Below, piece by piece: positions 33,648 to 42,842 of a stretch of DNA of 64,000 nt. Location: assembly GCF_046592965.1 (NCBI RefSeq), contig NZ_JBISBV010000003.1, positions 186,001 to 250,000 on the forward strand, read 5' to 3'. The stretch comes from Marivita sp046592965 (GTDB lineage: Bacteria; Pseudomonadota; Alphaproteobacteria; Rhodobacterales; Rhodobacteraceae). How positions within the stretch are numbered: the first letter of the stretch is position 1; the number at the start of each line of letters is the position of its first letter. The notes beneath the pieces were generated by a model. That model worked only from the letters and a program-made list of their open reading frames with translations, made no database searches and was not told the DNA's origin. The position numbers were made by a program, and so were the translations under genes.

Positions 33648-34931
33648 ATGAAACGAATGATGACAAGCGCGGTTGCACTTGTCTGTGCAGCGGGTGCTGC
33701 GCAGGCCGGTGGCATCGACCGCATGAGCAACAATTACGGTCTGCTTTTCGAAAGCGGCAACCAGCTCCAACTCACCTTCTCGGCTGTGTCGCCTGACGTG
33801 TCGGGCGAATACACGCCCGCCCTGACAGCGGCTGGCGGCGGTGAGAGCAAAACCGGCAACATGCTGAATAACTACCAGACATTCGGCTTGGGCTATAAGA
33901 ACGACGTCAACGAAAAGCTGGCTTTTGGTCTCTATGTGAACACGCCGTATGGCGCTGACGCGGAGTACTCCAAGGGAATCTATTCCGGCCTCACAGCCGA
34001 GTGGGACAGCCAGCAGGTTGCCGCCCTCGCCCGCTATCGTCTGAATGATCGCGTTTCGGTCTTCGGCGGTGCCCGCTACGTGCGCAGCAAGGCCGACATC
34101 ACGATCCCCGATCCCTTGGTGCGCAGCGCGGTCGGGCGCAACGCTCAACGTCTGGGTGCAGAGGCGCAGGCGCTTGGTGAACAGGCGGCAGCGGCCGGTG
34201 CGGCCGGCGATCTGGCCGCAGCGCAGGCTTTGGGCGCGCAAGCCCAACAGGCTGGTGCGCGCGCCCAGACATTGGGAGCCGCTGCGCAGAACACGACCAC
34301 CAGCATGGAGTTCAACGCCTCTGCCGATTACGAAGGCGACTGGGGCGGCGTGTTGGGTGTGGCTTACGAGATCCCCGACATCGCGCTGCGCGTGGCGCTG
34401 ACCTGGGAGTCCGAGATCACCCACACGTTTGACGCATCCGAAAGCATCCCGGGTCTGGGCATCGACACGGATGGCGGCGACAACGACGTGACCTTGCCGC
34501 AGACTGTTGCGCTCGATTTCCAGAGCGGTGTCGCGGCCGGCACGTTGGTCTTTGGCCAGATCAAATGGTCCGAATGGGCCGAGTGGGCCGTGGGCACACC
34601 CGAATATCGCAGCGCGACCGGAGGCATCATCACCGATTTCCCAAGCGACGTGTGGACCTACAAGCTTGGTGTCGGGCGGCAATTCACCGATGAAGCATCG
34701 GGGTTTGCACAGATCACCTACGAGCCCGACCTTGACGACGTCCAGTCCCGGCTCAGCCCGCGCGACGGGATCATCAGCCTGGGTGTCGGCGGCCAGTACA
34801 AGGTGAACAACATGACCTTCCGTGGCGGGATCGAGTACGCGTGGGTCGGCGCTGCCGAGGATGCCTCTGGCGTCAAGTTCCAAGGCAATGACGCCATCGG
34901 CGTCGGCCTGTCACTGACCACGAGCTTCTGA
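33648..34931 (+). CDS. FadL/OmpP1-family outer-membrane channel with an Ala/Gln-rich insertion
   Basis: A 427-residue beta-barrel protein. The signal peptide is residues 1-20 (AAQA-GG) and the mature N-terminus GGIDRMSNNY has the FadL-type plug segment. The C-terminus ends in SLTTSF with the terminal Phe used for outer-membrane assembly. The family imports long-chain fatty acids and other hydrophobic compounds. Residues 165-215 are an Ala/Gln/Gly-rich stretch with repeated AQxLGAxAQ-like units, absent from standard FadL, probably an extended extracellular helix. It has its own promoter region upstream and a strong terminator downstream. Confidence 0.9.
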   Translation: MKRMMTSAVALVCAAGAAQAGGIDRMSNNYGLLFESGNQLQLTFSAVSPDVSGEYTPALTAAGGGESKTGNMLNNYQTFGLGYKNDVNEKLAFGLYVNTPYGADAEYSKGIYSGLTAEWDSQQVAALARYRLNDRVSVFGGARYVRSKADITIPDPLVRSAVGRNAQRLGAEAQALGEQAAAAGAAGDLAAAQALGAQAQQAGARAQTLGAAAQNTTTSMEFNASADYEGDWGGVLGVAYEIPDIALRVALTWESEITHTFDASESIPGLGIDTDGGDNDVTLPQTVALDFQSGVAAGTLVFGQIKWSEWAEWAVGTPEYRSATGGIITDFPSDVWTYKLGVGRQFTDEASGFAQITYEPDLDDVQSRLSPRDGIISLGVGGQYKVNNMTFRGGIEYAWVGAAEDASGVKFQGNDAIGVGLSLTTSF

Positions 34932-34968
34932 ACCGCGTTCCCCAAGTGCCCACCGCTTGGGCGAATTG

Positions 34969-34998
34969 GCCCCGTCGGATCATCCGACGGGGCTTTTT
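34969..34998 (+). terminator. Intrinsic terminator after the FadL gene
   Basis: GCCCCGTCGG pairs with CCGACGGGGC around ATCAT and is followed by TTTTT: a strong rho-independent terminator 37 bp past the stop. A weaker stem CCCAAG/CTTGGG at 34941-34961 precedes it. Confidence 0.9.
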
Positions 34999-35056
34999 CG
35001 TGCTTTGCACATGTTTCGGGTCGCGCGCTGTCGCCCTTGCGCGCTAAGGCTTTGCC

Positions 35057-35968
35057 ATGACACAGCAAACATCCCTCTCCACCCGCGCGTGGATCGAACT
35101 TTCGCTGCTTGGCCTGATCTGGGGCGGATCGTTCCTTGCCATCCGGACCGCGCTTGACGAAATCGGCCCACTGACGTCGGTGCTGCATCGTACATTCTGG
35201 GCGATGCTGGTGCTGTGGGTCGTGGTAATTGTGCGTAAAGAAGCGATCCCACGCAGCTTGAGGATCTGGGGCGCCTTTTTGGTGATGGGCGTTCTCAACA
35301 ACGTCATTCCCTTCAGCCTGATGGCCTGGGGACAGCTCTATATCCCGAGCGGCCTCACCTCGATATTCAACGCCGCGACGGCGATCTTCGGCATCGTGGT
35401 TGCCGCCCTCGTCTTTGCTGATGAACGGTTGAGCCCACGCAAGGCTTTGGGAGTCGGAATAGGCTTTTCCGGCGTCTGCATGGCCATTGGACTGGACGCA
35501 TTGGCCCAGTTTGACACCACGTCGCTGGCGCAACTGGCGATTGTCGCGGGAACGCTGTCTTACGCATTCGCCAGCGCATGGGCGCGCAAGATGCTGGGCG
35601 GTATCTCTCCCCTCGTGGCGGCTGCGGGCATGCTGACAGGGTCATCGCTGGTCATGGTGCCGCTTGCCATGACTGTCGAAGGGCTGCCCTCTTTCGCACT
35701 GGGAGCCGCGATCTGGGCGGCCATCGGGTATTACGCGATCATTGCGACCGCAGTTGCCTATTTGCTCTATTATCGCGTGCTCGCGATGGCGGGCAGCGGC
35801 AACCTTCTGCTGGTGACGCTGATTATCCCACCGGTTGCGATAACCCTCGGAGCGGTGGTGCGCCATGAGACGCTACATCCCGGTGAATACCTTGGCTTTG
35901 CCCTGCTGGCCCTTGGGCTCAGCATCATTGACGGGCGTTTGTGGCGGCGCGCGGCGACAACCGTTTGA
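35057..35968 (+). CDS. EamA-family (DMT) transporter
   Basis: A 303-residue transporter with ten membrane segments in two EamA repeats. The first repeat begins LLGLIWGGSFLAIR and the second has GLPSFALGAAIWAAIGYYAIIATAVAYLLYY. It is a different subfamily from the one at 32620. Substrate unknown. It follows a terminator, so it has its own promoter. Confidence 0.9.
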   Translation: MTQQTSLSTRAWIELSLLGLIWGGSFLAIRTALDEIGPLTSVLHRTFWAMLVLWVVVIVRKEAIPRSLRIWGAFLVMGVLNNVIPFSLMAWGQLYIPSGLTSIFNAATAIFGIVVAALVFADERLSPRKALGVGIGFSGVCMAIGLDALAQFDTTSLAQLAIVAGTLSYAFASAWARKMLGGISPLVAAAGMLTGSSLVMVPLAMTVEGLPSFALGAAIWAAIGYYAIIATAVAYLLYYRVLAMAGSGNLLLVTLIIPPVAITLGAVVRHETLHPGEYLGFALLALGLSIIDGRLWRRAATTV

Positions 35969-36027
35969 CGCCCCCGCGCCGCGCCGCTACTTCCAGACGG
36001 CACGCAATACGGGCACAGGGCAGCGGA

Positions 36028-36894
36028 ATGATCTATACGTCGGCACAGGATTGGCACGATGCGCCACACAAGCGTGTGGTGCTGTTCGCGATGTCGGGTT
36101 TGGGCAAGACCCACCTGTCCACGATGCTGCGCGATACCGGACACTGGTTTCACTACTCGATAGATTACCGCATCGGCACCCGCTACATGGGCGAATACAT
36201 CGCCGACAACGCCAAGCGCGAGGCGATGAAGGTGCCGTTCCTGCGCGATCTTCTGATGTCGGATTCCATTTACATCGGCTCGAACCTGACATTCGACAAT
36301 CTGGCTCCGGTGGCGGCCTATCTTGGCAAACCGGGAGATCCGGACAAGGGCGGTGTTCCGATCGACGAGTATCGCAAGCGGCAGGATCAATTCCGGCGCG
36401 CCGAGATGGCCGCATTGCTTGATACCGGGTATTTCATCGACCGCGCGATGGATCTTTACGGTTATCCCCATTTCGTGTGCGATACCGGCGGCTCGATTTG
36501 CGAATGGGTCGATCCCGGCGATCCCGAGGATCCCATCCTCACCGAGTTGTCGAAACATGCACTGCTGGTCTGGATCAGGGGCGACGAGGCCCATACCCAG
36601 GAACTCATCCGCAGGTTTGACAAAGCCCCCAAGCCAATGGCCTATCAGCCCGAATTCCTACAGGCGGCTTGGGCGAAATACCTATGCGAAAACAGCGTGC
36701 AAGAGCATGATGTTGATCCTGACACCTTTATCCGCTGGACCTATGCTCAGGCCTTGGCCCACCGACAGCCGCGCTATGCGGACATGGCCGCGAAATGGGG
36801 CGTCAGCATCGACGCAAGTGCCTTGGCCGATGCGCCCACACCCCAGACATTCGACGCGCTGATAGCCGACGCGCTCGATCAGAAGAACCGGTAG
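36028..36894 (+). CDS. P-loop ATPase of unknown function, upstream of metA
   Basis: A 288-residue soluble protein with a nucleotide-binding loop AMSGLGKTH at residues 21-29 and a likely Walker-B-like strand (ALLVWIRG, around 182-189). The region between includes YRIGTRYMGEYI and a possible sensor YPHFVCDTGGSICEW. I do not recognise a named family; such ATPases occur next to metA in alphaproteobacteria. The ATG at 36028 is preferred over the open frame upstream. The stop is 4 bp before metA, so the two are probably one operon, linking it to methionine synthesis by context only. Confidence 0.8.
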   Translation: MIYTSAQDWHDAPHKRVVLFAMSGLGKTHLSTMLRDTGHWFHYSIDYRIGTRYMGEYIADNAKREAMKVPFLRDLLMSDSIYIGSNLTFDNLAPVAAYLGKPGDPDKGGVPIDEYRKRQDQFRRAEMAALLDTGYFIDRAMDLYGYPHFVCDTGGSICEWVDPGDPEDPILTELSKHALLVWIRGDEAHTQELIRRFDKAPKPMAYQPEFLQAAWAKYLCENSVQEHDVDPDTFIRWTYAQALAHRQPRYADMAAKWGVSIDASALADAPTPQTFDALIADALDQKNR

Positions 36895-36898
36895 CACC

Positions 36899-37843
36899 AT
36901 GCCCATCAAACTGCCCAACAACCTGCCCGCCTATGACGTGCTCAAGCGCGAAGGTGTGATGGTGATCCCCGACGAGCTGGCCAGCCAACAGGACATCCGG
37001 CCGTTGCGCATCGCGCTGCTCAACCTGATGCCGAAAAAGATCCAGACCGAGAACCAGTTTGCCCGCCTGATCGGTGCCACGCCCTTGCAGATCGAATTCA
37101 GCCTGATCCGCATGTCCGAACACCAGACCCGCAACACCGCCGCCGAACACATGGAGAGCTTTTACCGCCCGTTCAGCGAGGTGGCCGACAGTGACGAAAA
37201 GTTCGACGGCCTGATCATCACCGGCGCTCCGATCGAGCATTTGCCTTTCGATAAGGTGACTTACTGGGACGAGCTCGTCCAGGTGATGAACTGGACCCAG
37301 ACCCACGTTCATTCCACATTCGGCGTGTGCTGGGGCGGCATGGCGATGATCAACCATTTCCACGGCATTCCCAAGATTGACCTGCCGCAAAAGGCGTTTG
37401 GCTGCATCCGCCACCAGAACCTGGCCCCGGCGTCGCGCTACCTGCGCGGATTTTCCGACGACATGGTGATCCCGGTCAGCCGCTGGACCGAATTGCGCCG
37501 CGACGACATCATCGCGGCGGGCCTTCCCATCCTGATCGACAGCAAGGAAACCGGCCCGTGTCTGGTCGAGGATCCGGCGCACCGCGCGCTTTATGTGTTC
37601 AACCATTTCGAATACGACAGCGGCACGCTCAAGGACGAATATGACCGCGACGTTGCCAGCGGCACACCGATCAACGTGCCGGCGAATTACTACCCCGACA
37701 ACGATCCCAGCCGACCGCCGCAAAACCGGTGGCGCGGCCATGCGCATCTGCTCTATGGAAATTGGGTGTCCGAGATCTACCTCACGACTCCGTTCGACAT
37801 CGAGATGATCGGCGCGTCCAGCACGGACTTGCGCAACAAATAG
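36899..37843 (+). CDS. metAA: Homoserine O-acetyltransferase, MetA type (MetAA)
   Basis: A 314-residue enzyme of the MetA/HTS fold, first step of methionine synthesis from homoserine. The catalytic Cys144 lies in FGVCWGG. The acyl-donor position is Glu113 in TGAPIEH; in this family Glu at that site means acetyl-CoA use, whereas E. coli MetA has Gly and uses succinyl-CoA. So an acetyltransferase is predicted despite the usual succinyl annotation. It starts 4 bp after the ATPase gene, with no room for a riboswitch. Confidence 0.9.
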   Translation: MPIKLPNNLPAYDVLKREGVMVIPDELASQQDIRPLRIALLNLMPKKIQTENQFARLIGATPLQIEFSLIRMSEHQTRNTAAEHMESFYRPFSEVADSDEKFDGLIITGAPIEHLPFDKVTYWDELVQVMNWTQTHVHSTFGVCWGGMAMINHFHGIPKIDLPQKAFGCIRHQNLAPASRYLRGFSDDMVIPVSRWTELRRDDIIAAGLPILIDSKETGPCLVEDPAHRALYVFNHFEYDSGTLKDEYDRDVASGTPINVPANYYPDNDPSRPPQNRWRGHAHLLYGNWVSEIYLTTPFDIEMIGASSTDLRNK

Positions 37844-37852
37844 GAGGCGGAA

Positions 37853-38806
37853 TTGGGGTTACGACGTTGGGGAATCCTGTTGGGGTGCGCGGCCGTATTG
37901 GCCGTGACGACCGCCTGCACCGCAAGCTACCGCGAGGACCGGGCCGAGGAACGCTTTCCCCCCGAGGGCCGGTTTCTGGATGTCAACGGCATCCAGGTGC
38001 ATTATGTGACCAAGGGGCAAGGCCCGGACATCGTGCTCATTCACGGTGCCAGCGGCAATCTGCGCGATTTCACCTTTTCGCTGGTCGACAAACTGGCCGG
38101 CCACTACCGCGTGACCGCCTTCGACCGCCCCGGTCTGGGCTATACCGACCGGATCAATCCCGACGGCACCACGATCATCCAACAGGCCAATCTTCTGGCG
38201 GATGCAGCGGATCGGCTTGGTCTGTCAAAGCCCGTGGTTCTGGGCCATTCCTATGGCGGCGCGGTGGCGCTCGCGTGGGCCGTGGAGCGGCGCAACGAAC
38301 TCTCGGCACTGGTGCTCCTTGCCGCTGCATCGAACCCGTGGGACAGCGATCTGAGCCTGTTTTACAAAGTCACGTCAAGCGACCTCGGCGCGGCGACGGT
38401 CGTTCCGGCCATCACGGCTTTGACCCCCAACGCGATCGTGCAAGAGGCCATCGACGGCGTGTTTGCTCCGCAAGAGCCGCCCGCAGGTTACGATGACCAC
38501 ATCGGCGCGCCCCTGACGCTGCGCCGCGAGTCGATGCGGGCCAACGCCATGCAGCGTGCCAATCTGCTGGGTGAAATCACCGACCTTTATACGCAATACG
38601 GCAAGATCGACGTTCCGACCGAGATCGTCCACGGCGATGCAGACACCACGGTCGGGCTGTCGATCCACTCGATTCCGCTCTCCAGACAGATCAAGGGCGC
38701 AAACCTCACGGTCCTTGAAGGGGTCGGGCACATGCCGCATCATGTTGCCGAACCGCAAGTGATCGACGCCATCGACCGTGCGGCACGACGCGCGGGTTTG
38801 CGTTAA
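37853..38806 (+). CDS. Alpha/beta hydrolase, possible lipoprotein
   Basis: A 317-residue hydrolase. An N-terminal hydrophobic segment ends in VTTAC near residue 22, an atypical lipobox, so the protein is exported and may be lipid-anchored. The hydrolase core has IHGASGN, DRPGLGYT, the nucleophile Ser in GHSYGG, a late Asp (HGDADTTV) and His (GVGHMPHH). Substrate unknown. A TTG start at 37853 is preceded by GGAGGCGGAA, a strong ribosome site. It follows metA by 9 bp. Confidence 0.85.
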   Translation: MGLRRWGILLGCAAVLAVTTACTASYREDRAEERFPPEGRFLDVNGIQVHYVTKGQGPDIVLIHGASGNLRDFTFSLVDKLAGHYRVTAFDRPGLGYTDRINPDGTTIIQQANLLADAADRLGLSKPVVLGHSYGGAVALAWAVERRNELSALVLLAAASNPWDSDLSLFYKVTSSDLGAATVVPAITALTPNAIVQEAIDGVFAPQEPPAGYDDHIGAPLTLRRESMRANAMQRANLLGEITDLYTQYGKIDVPTEIVHGDADTTVGLSIHSIPLSRQIKGANLTVLEGVGHMPHHVAEPQVIDAIDRAARRAGLR

Positions 38807-38861
38807 CCACGGTAACATCCCATATTCATTGGAAACATGCCGCTCGCAGAAAGGGCCGTGA

Positions 38862-39731
38862 ATGGACCTTCCCTTTGATGGCGCAATCAGCGCCTTTTTC
38901 GAAAACGACGCCCCAGACGAGATTGTCAACGCGATCAAGCGGGCGGAAAAAGTCGACATCATCAACCCCGATCATCCCTATTCGGAGCGGATGCCGCGCA
39001 AGGCGTACCAAAAGGATCTCGACGCGTTGCAGATCGAACTGGTCAAGATGAAGGCGTGGGCGCGCGACACCGGCTTACGCGTCGCCATCGTGTTCGAGGG
39101 CCGCGACGCGGCCGGAAAAGGCGGCACAATCAAGCGCTTTCGCGAGAACCTTAATCCTCGGGGTGCAAATGTTGTTGCCCTGCCCAAGCCCTCGGAAACC
39201 GAAAAGTCCCAATGGTACTTCCAGCGCTATATCGACCACCTGCCCGCCGCCGGCGAAATCACCTTCTTTGACCGCAGTTGGTACAACCGCGCGGTGGTCG
39301 AGCATGTGTTCGGGTTCTGCACGCCAGCTGAGCGTCAGTTGTTTTTCAAACAGGTGCCGGAAGTGGAAAAGATGCTGGTCGATGACGGCATTCGCCTGTT
39401 CAAGATCTGGCTCAATGTCGGTCGGGCCGAACAGTTGCGCCGCTTTCTGGCGCGGGAACGCGACCCGCTCAAGCAGTGGAAACTGAGCTGGATCGACGTT
39501 GAAGGGCTGAAGCGCTGGGATGCCTATAGCGCGGCGATTGAGGAAACCTTCGAGCGCACGCACACCAGCCACGCGCCCTGGACCGTCATCCGCTCGGATG
39601 ACAAGCGGCGCGCGCGCATCAATGCCATTCGCAGCGTGTTGACCCAGCTCGACTATAGCCGGAAGGCTCCGAAGGCTGTTGGCACCATTGACGACTCCAT
39701 TTGCGGCGGACCGGACATCTGGGATGACTAA
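38862..39731 (+). CDS. ppk2: Polyphosphate kinase 2
   Basis: A 289-residue PPK2, which moves phosphate between polyphosphate and nucleotides (mainly GDP or ADP to the triphosphate). Walker A is GRDAAGKGG at residues 80-88, the Walker B/lid region FFDRSWYNRAVVEHVFGF starts near 135, and the family's WYFQRYIDHLPAAGE and WKLSWIDVEGL segments are present. The next gene overlaps its last 8 bp. Confidence 0.95.
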   Translation: MDLPFDGAISAFFENDAPDEIVNAIKRAEKVDIINPDHPYSERMPRKAYQKDLDALQIELVKMKAWARDTGLRVAIVFEGRDAAGKGGTIKRFRENLNPRGANVVALPKPSETEKSQWYFQRYIDHLPAAGEITFFDRSWYNRAVVEHVFGFCTPAERQLFFKQVPEVEKMLVDDGIRLFKIWLNVGRAEQLRRFLARERDPLKQWKLSWIDVEGLKRWDAYSAAIEETFERTHTSHAPWTVIRSDDKRRARINAIRSVLTQLDYSRKAPKAVGTIDDSICGGPDIWDD

Positions 39732-40341
39732 ACGCGGCTATCATCACGGAAATCTGCGACAGGCATTGATCGACGCGGCGCTCGAGCTGATCACCGAAAA
39801 GGGGCCCACGGGTTTCACGCTGTCGGAAGCGGCCAAGAAGGCAGGCGTTACCCCGGCGGCCGTTTACCGCCATTTCGAGGGCCGCGAAGACCTGATTGCC
39901 GAAGCCGCGCGTCAGGGTTACGAGATCTTTGCCGACGTGATGCAATACGCCTATGACAGCGGCCAACCCTCGGCGCTGGCGGCATTCGAGGCCACGGGCC
40001 GTGCCTATCTGGCCTTTGCACGCAAATATCCCGGCCATTACATCGCGATGTTCGAAAGCGGTATCTCGGTCAATCGCACGCCGGAACTGGCGGTTGTGTC
40101 CACCCGTGCGCGCGACGTGCTGGAAAAGGCCGCCGCCGATCTGTCCCAGCACATTCCGAAAGACAAACGCCCGCCCGCGTCGATGTTCTCGGCCCATATT
40201 TGGGCGATGAGCCACGGCGTCGTGGAGTTGTTCGCCCGCAACTCCCCGGGAACAGCCACGCCATTCCCGCCAGAAGACCTTCTGGAAACCGGCATCGGCG
40301 TCTACCTGCGCGGATTGGGTTTGATCGCGCCCGATCAGTAG
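39724..40341 (+). CDS. TetR/AcrR-family transcriptional regulator
   Basis: A 205-residue repressor. The N-terminal helix-turn-helix reads TLSEAAKKAGVTPAAVYRHF with the recognition segment PAAVYRHF, and the C-terminal half is a WHG-type ligand domain. The ATG at 39724 lies inside the ppk2 stop (ATGACTAA), so the frame open further upstream is not used. Its target is not known; ppk2 and trmFO are the nearest candidates by position only. Confidence 0.88.
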   Translation: MTKRGYHHGNLRQALIDAALELITEKGPTGFTLSEAAKKAGVTPAAVYRHFEGREDLIAEAARQGYEIFADVMQYAYDSGQPSALAAFEATGRAYLAFARKYPGHYIAMFESGISVNRTPELAVVSTRARDVLEKAAADLSQHIPKDKRPPASMFSAHIWAMSHGVVELFARNSPGTATPFPPEDLLETGIGVYLRGLGLIAPDQ

Positions 40342-40378
40342 GGTGACAAAGCCCGCGCGAGCGCCTACATCCCTGCGC

Positions 40379-41731
40379 ATGACACAAGAACTTCATATCG
40401 TCGGCGGCGGAATGGCCGGATCCGAAGCAGCCTGGCAGGCGGCCAATCAGGGCATCCGCGTGGTGATCCACGAGATGCGGCCCAAGGTGGAAACCTTTGC
40501 GCACAAGACCGGCGATCTGGGCGAGATGGTGTGTTCCAACTCGTTCCGCTCTGACGATGACGAGCAGAACGCCGTCGGGTTGCTGCACTGGGAAATGCGC
40601 AGCGCCAACGGTCTGGTGATCGACACCGCCCATCGCCATCGCCTACCCGCGGGCGGTGCCTTGGCGGTGGATCGCGATGCGTTCTCGGTCGAGATCACGC
40701 GGCGTTTGCACGCCCATCCCAACATTCGCGTCAGCCACGAGGAAATCACCGACCTGCCCGAGAGCGGCCACTGGATCATCGCCACCGGCCCGCTCACCAG
40801 CGCCGCCTTGGGGCAAGCGATTCAGCGCGAAACCGGCACCGACCGGCTGGCTTTCTTCGACGCCATCGCGCCTATCGTCTATGCCGAGTCCATCGACATG
40901 AGCAAAGCGTGGCTGCAATCGCGTTATGACAAGGGCGAGACCGAGGAAGAGCGCCGCGCCTATATCAACTGCCCGATGGACAAGGCGCAATATGACGCCT
41001 TCATCGACGCGTTGCTGGCGGCCGAAAAAACCGAATTCCACGACGGTGAAACGGCGAGATATTTCGACGGCTGCCTGCCCATCGAAGTCATGTCCGAACG
41101 CGGCCGGGAGACATTGCGCCACGGACCGATGAAGCCGGTGGGCCTGACCAATCCGCACGCGCCCGACGTTAAACCGTGGGCGGTGGTGCAACTGCGCCGC
41201 GACAACGCTTTGGGCACGCTCTACAACATCGTCGGCTTTCAAACCAAGATGAAGTACGGCGCGCAAACCTCTGTTTTCAGGATGATCCCCGGTTTGGAAA
41301 ATGCCAGTTTCGCGCGCCTCGGCGGCATCCACCGCAACACGTTCCTCAATTCACCCACCTTGCTTGACGATCAGATGCGCCTGCGCTCGCGCCCTAATAT
41401 CCGTTTTGCGGGACAGGTCACCGGGGTCGAAGGCTATGTCGAATCCGCAGCGATGGGTCTTCTGGCGGGCCGCATGGCGGCAGCAGAGTTGACCGGTCAA
41501 CCGATCCCGACAGTGCCACAAGACAGCGCGCATGGGGCGTTGATCCATCACATCACCGGCGGCGCTGACGCGAAAACGTTTCAGCCGATGAACGTCAATT
41601 TCGGGCTGTTTCGCCCCGTTGATGGCCTCAAAGGCGGGCGTCGCGGGCGCCGGGATCGCTACAAGGCCTACACCGATCGTGCCAAAGACGCATGGAACGC
41701 TTGGCTCGCTGCGCAAGTTGAACCCGCATGA
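40379..41731 (+). CDS. trmFO: Folate-dependent tRNA methyltransferase TrmFO
   Basis: A 450-residue flavoprotein that methylates U54 in tRNA using methylenetetrahydrofolate. The FAD motif HIVGGGMAGSEAAW opens the protein, and the family segments GEMVCSNSFRSDD, ALAVDRDAFS and GTLYNIVGFQTKMKYG follow. A GTG at 40343 directly after the TetR stop is an alternative start, but the ATG at 40379 gives the normal N-terminus. The following small gene overlaps by 4 bp. Confidence 0.95.
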   Translation: MTQELHIVGGGMAGSEAAWQAANQGIRVVIHEMRPKVETFAHKTGDLGEMVCSNSFRSDDDEQNAVGLLHWEMRSANGLVIDTAHRHRLPAGGALAVDRDAFSVEITRRLHAHPNIRVSHEEITDLPESGHWIIATGPLTSAALGQAIQRETGTDRLAFFDAIAPIVYAESIDMSKAWLQSRYDKGETEEERRAYINCPMDKAQYDAFIDALLAAEKTEFHDGETARYFDGCLPIEVMSERGRETLRHGPMKPVGLTNPHAPDVKPWAVVQLRRDNALGTLYNIVGFQTKMKYGAQTSVFRMIPGLENASFARLGGIHRNTFLNSPTLLDDQMRLRSRPNIRFAGQVTGVEGYVESAAMGLLAGRMAAAELTGQPIPTVPQDSAHGALIHHITGGADAKTFQPMNVNFGLFRPVDGLKGGRRGRRDRYKAYTDRAKDAWNAWLAAQVEPA

Positions 41732-41943
41732 ACTACGTTCTCGCCCTCATCCTGCCGCCTTTGTCGATCTTGCTGACGGGCCGTCCTTTCACGGCGATAT
41801 TCGTCTTCCTGATCTGGATTCCGGCGATTTTGTTCACTGGCGGATTGACCCATCCCATGTTCGTCCTATTGGCTTGGATTCTGATCTATCAATCCAACGA
41901 AGACCGCCGGATGCGCAAATACGGCCGTGCCGATGACGACTGA
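41728..41943 (+). CDS. Small YqaE/Pmp3-like membrane protein
   Basis: A 71-residue protein with two membrane helices. The opening LALILPPLSILL matches the Pmp3/YqaE family block (ILAIFLPPLAVFL), then a second helix with IPAILFTGG and a charged tail NEDRRMRKYGRADDD. Homologues are linked to membrane potential and stress in other organisms. Start overlaps the trmFO stop (ATGA). Confidence 0.6.
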   Translation: MNYVLALILPPLSILLTGRPFTAIFVFLIWIPAILFTGGLTHPMFVLLAWILIYQSNEDRRMRKYGRADDD

Positions 41944-41948
41944 CGAGG

Positions 41949-42803
41949 GTGCCTGATTTGGCCTTCGTCACCCGCTTTGCCCCAAGCCCGACGGGACAGC
42001 TTCACCTTGGTCACGCCTATTCTGCACTGTTGGCATTTGACATGGCGCGCGCGGCGGATGGCCGATTTCTCCTGCGGATCGAAGACACCGACACCGCCCG
42101 CAGTCACGAAGTGTTCGAAACGCAAATCTATGACGATCTGGCTTGGCTGGGCCTGACATGGGAAACGCCGGTGCTGCGCCAATCGCAAAACACCGCCGCC
42201 TACGACGCTGCTATCGACACGCTGGCCGCGAAGGATCTGCTCTATCCTTGCTCTTGCACGCGCGCCGACATCCGGCGTGCGGCCTCCGCCCCGCAAGAAG
42301 GCGCGCCTTTACTTGGGCCGGACGGGCTGATCTATCCGGGAACCTGCCGACATCGCCCGTGGAGCGCGCGCACCGATAACGACGCCGTGCGCCTCGACAT
42401 GGGAAAAGCGCTCGATTTGATCCCGGAGCTGCCGCAATACACAGAGACCGGCGTTCACCCCGCAATCGAGTTAACGCGCGCGCATTTCGAGGACGGGATC
42501 GGAGATATCGTCCTTGCCCGCCGCGACACCAGCACCGCCGCCTATCACCTCAGCGTCGTGGTCGATGACGCCGCGCAAGGTATCACCCATGTGATCCGCG
42601 GCGAAGACCTCGCCACGGCGACGCCGATTCACGTGCTGCTTCAAACCCTCCTGGGCCTTCCGACGCCGATCTATCACCATCATAAACTGATCCGTGACGA
42701 GGCTGGCAAGCGTCTCGCCAAACGCGACGATGCCCGCGCCATCGCAGCCTATCGCGCCGAAGGCGCGACGCCTCGGGACATCAGACAATTGGTCGGCCTG
42801 TAA
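41949..42803 (+). CDS. gluQ: Glutamyl-Q tRNA(Asp) synthetase
   Basis: About 284 residues (GTG at 41949) or 281 (TTG at 41958, which has a better spaced GAGG). A truncated glutamyl-tRNA synthetase that attaches Glu to queuosine in tRNA-Asp. The HIGH-like motif is SPTGQLHLGHA, the zinc-binding segment has CSC...CRH, and a KRLAKR motif replaces KMSKS. No anticodon domain is present, as expected for this family. Confidence 0.94.
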   Translation: MPDLAFVTRFAPSPTGQLHLGHAYSALLAFDMARAADGRFLLRIEDTDTARSHEVFETQIYDDLAWLGLTWETPVLRQSQNTAAYDAAIDTLAAKDLLYPCSCTRADIRRAASAPQEGAPLLGPDGLIYPGTCRHRPWSARTDNDAVRLDMGKALDLIPELPQYTETGVHPAIELTRAHFEDGIGDIVLARRDTSTAAYHLSVVVDDAAQGITHVIRGEDLATATPIHVLLQTLLGLPTPIYHHHKLIRDEAGKRLAKRDDARAIAAYRAEGATPRDIRQLVGL

Positions 42804-42842
42804 CGCGGCTCACATTTTCTTCTCTTCGGAAATACTCAAATC

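Noticed and set aside
33495..34883. A 462-codon minus-strand frame across fadL
   Set aside because: Antisense to a clear FadL protein with signal peptide and terminal Phe.
36895..36898. SAM riboswitch in front of metAA
   Set aside because: Only 4 bp separate metAA from the upstream gene and no riboswitch structure could fit.
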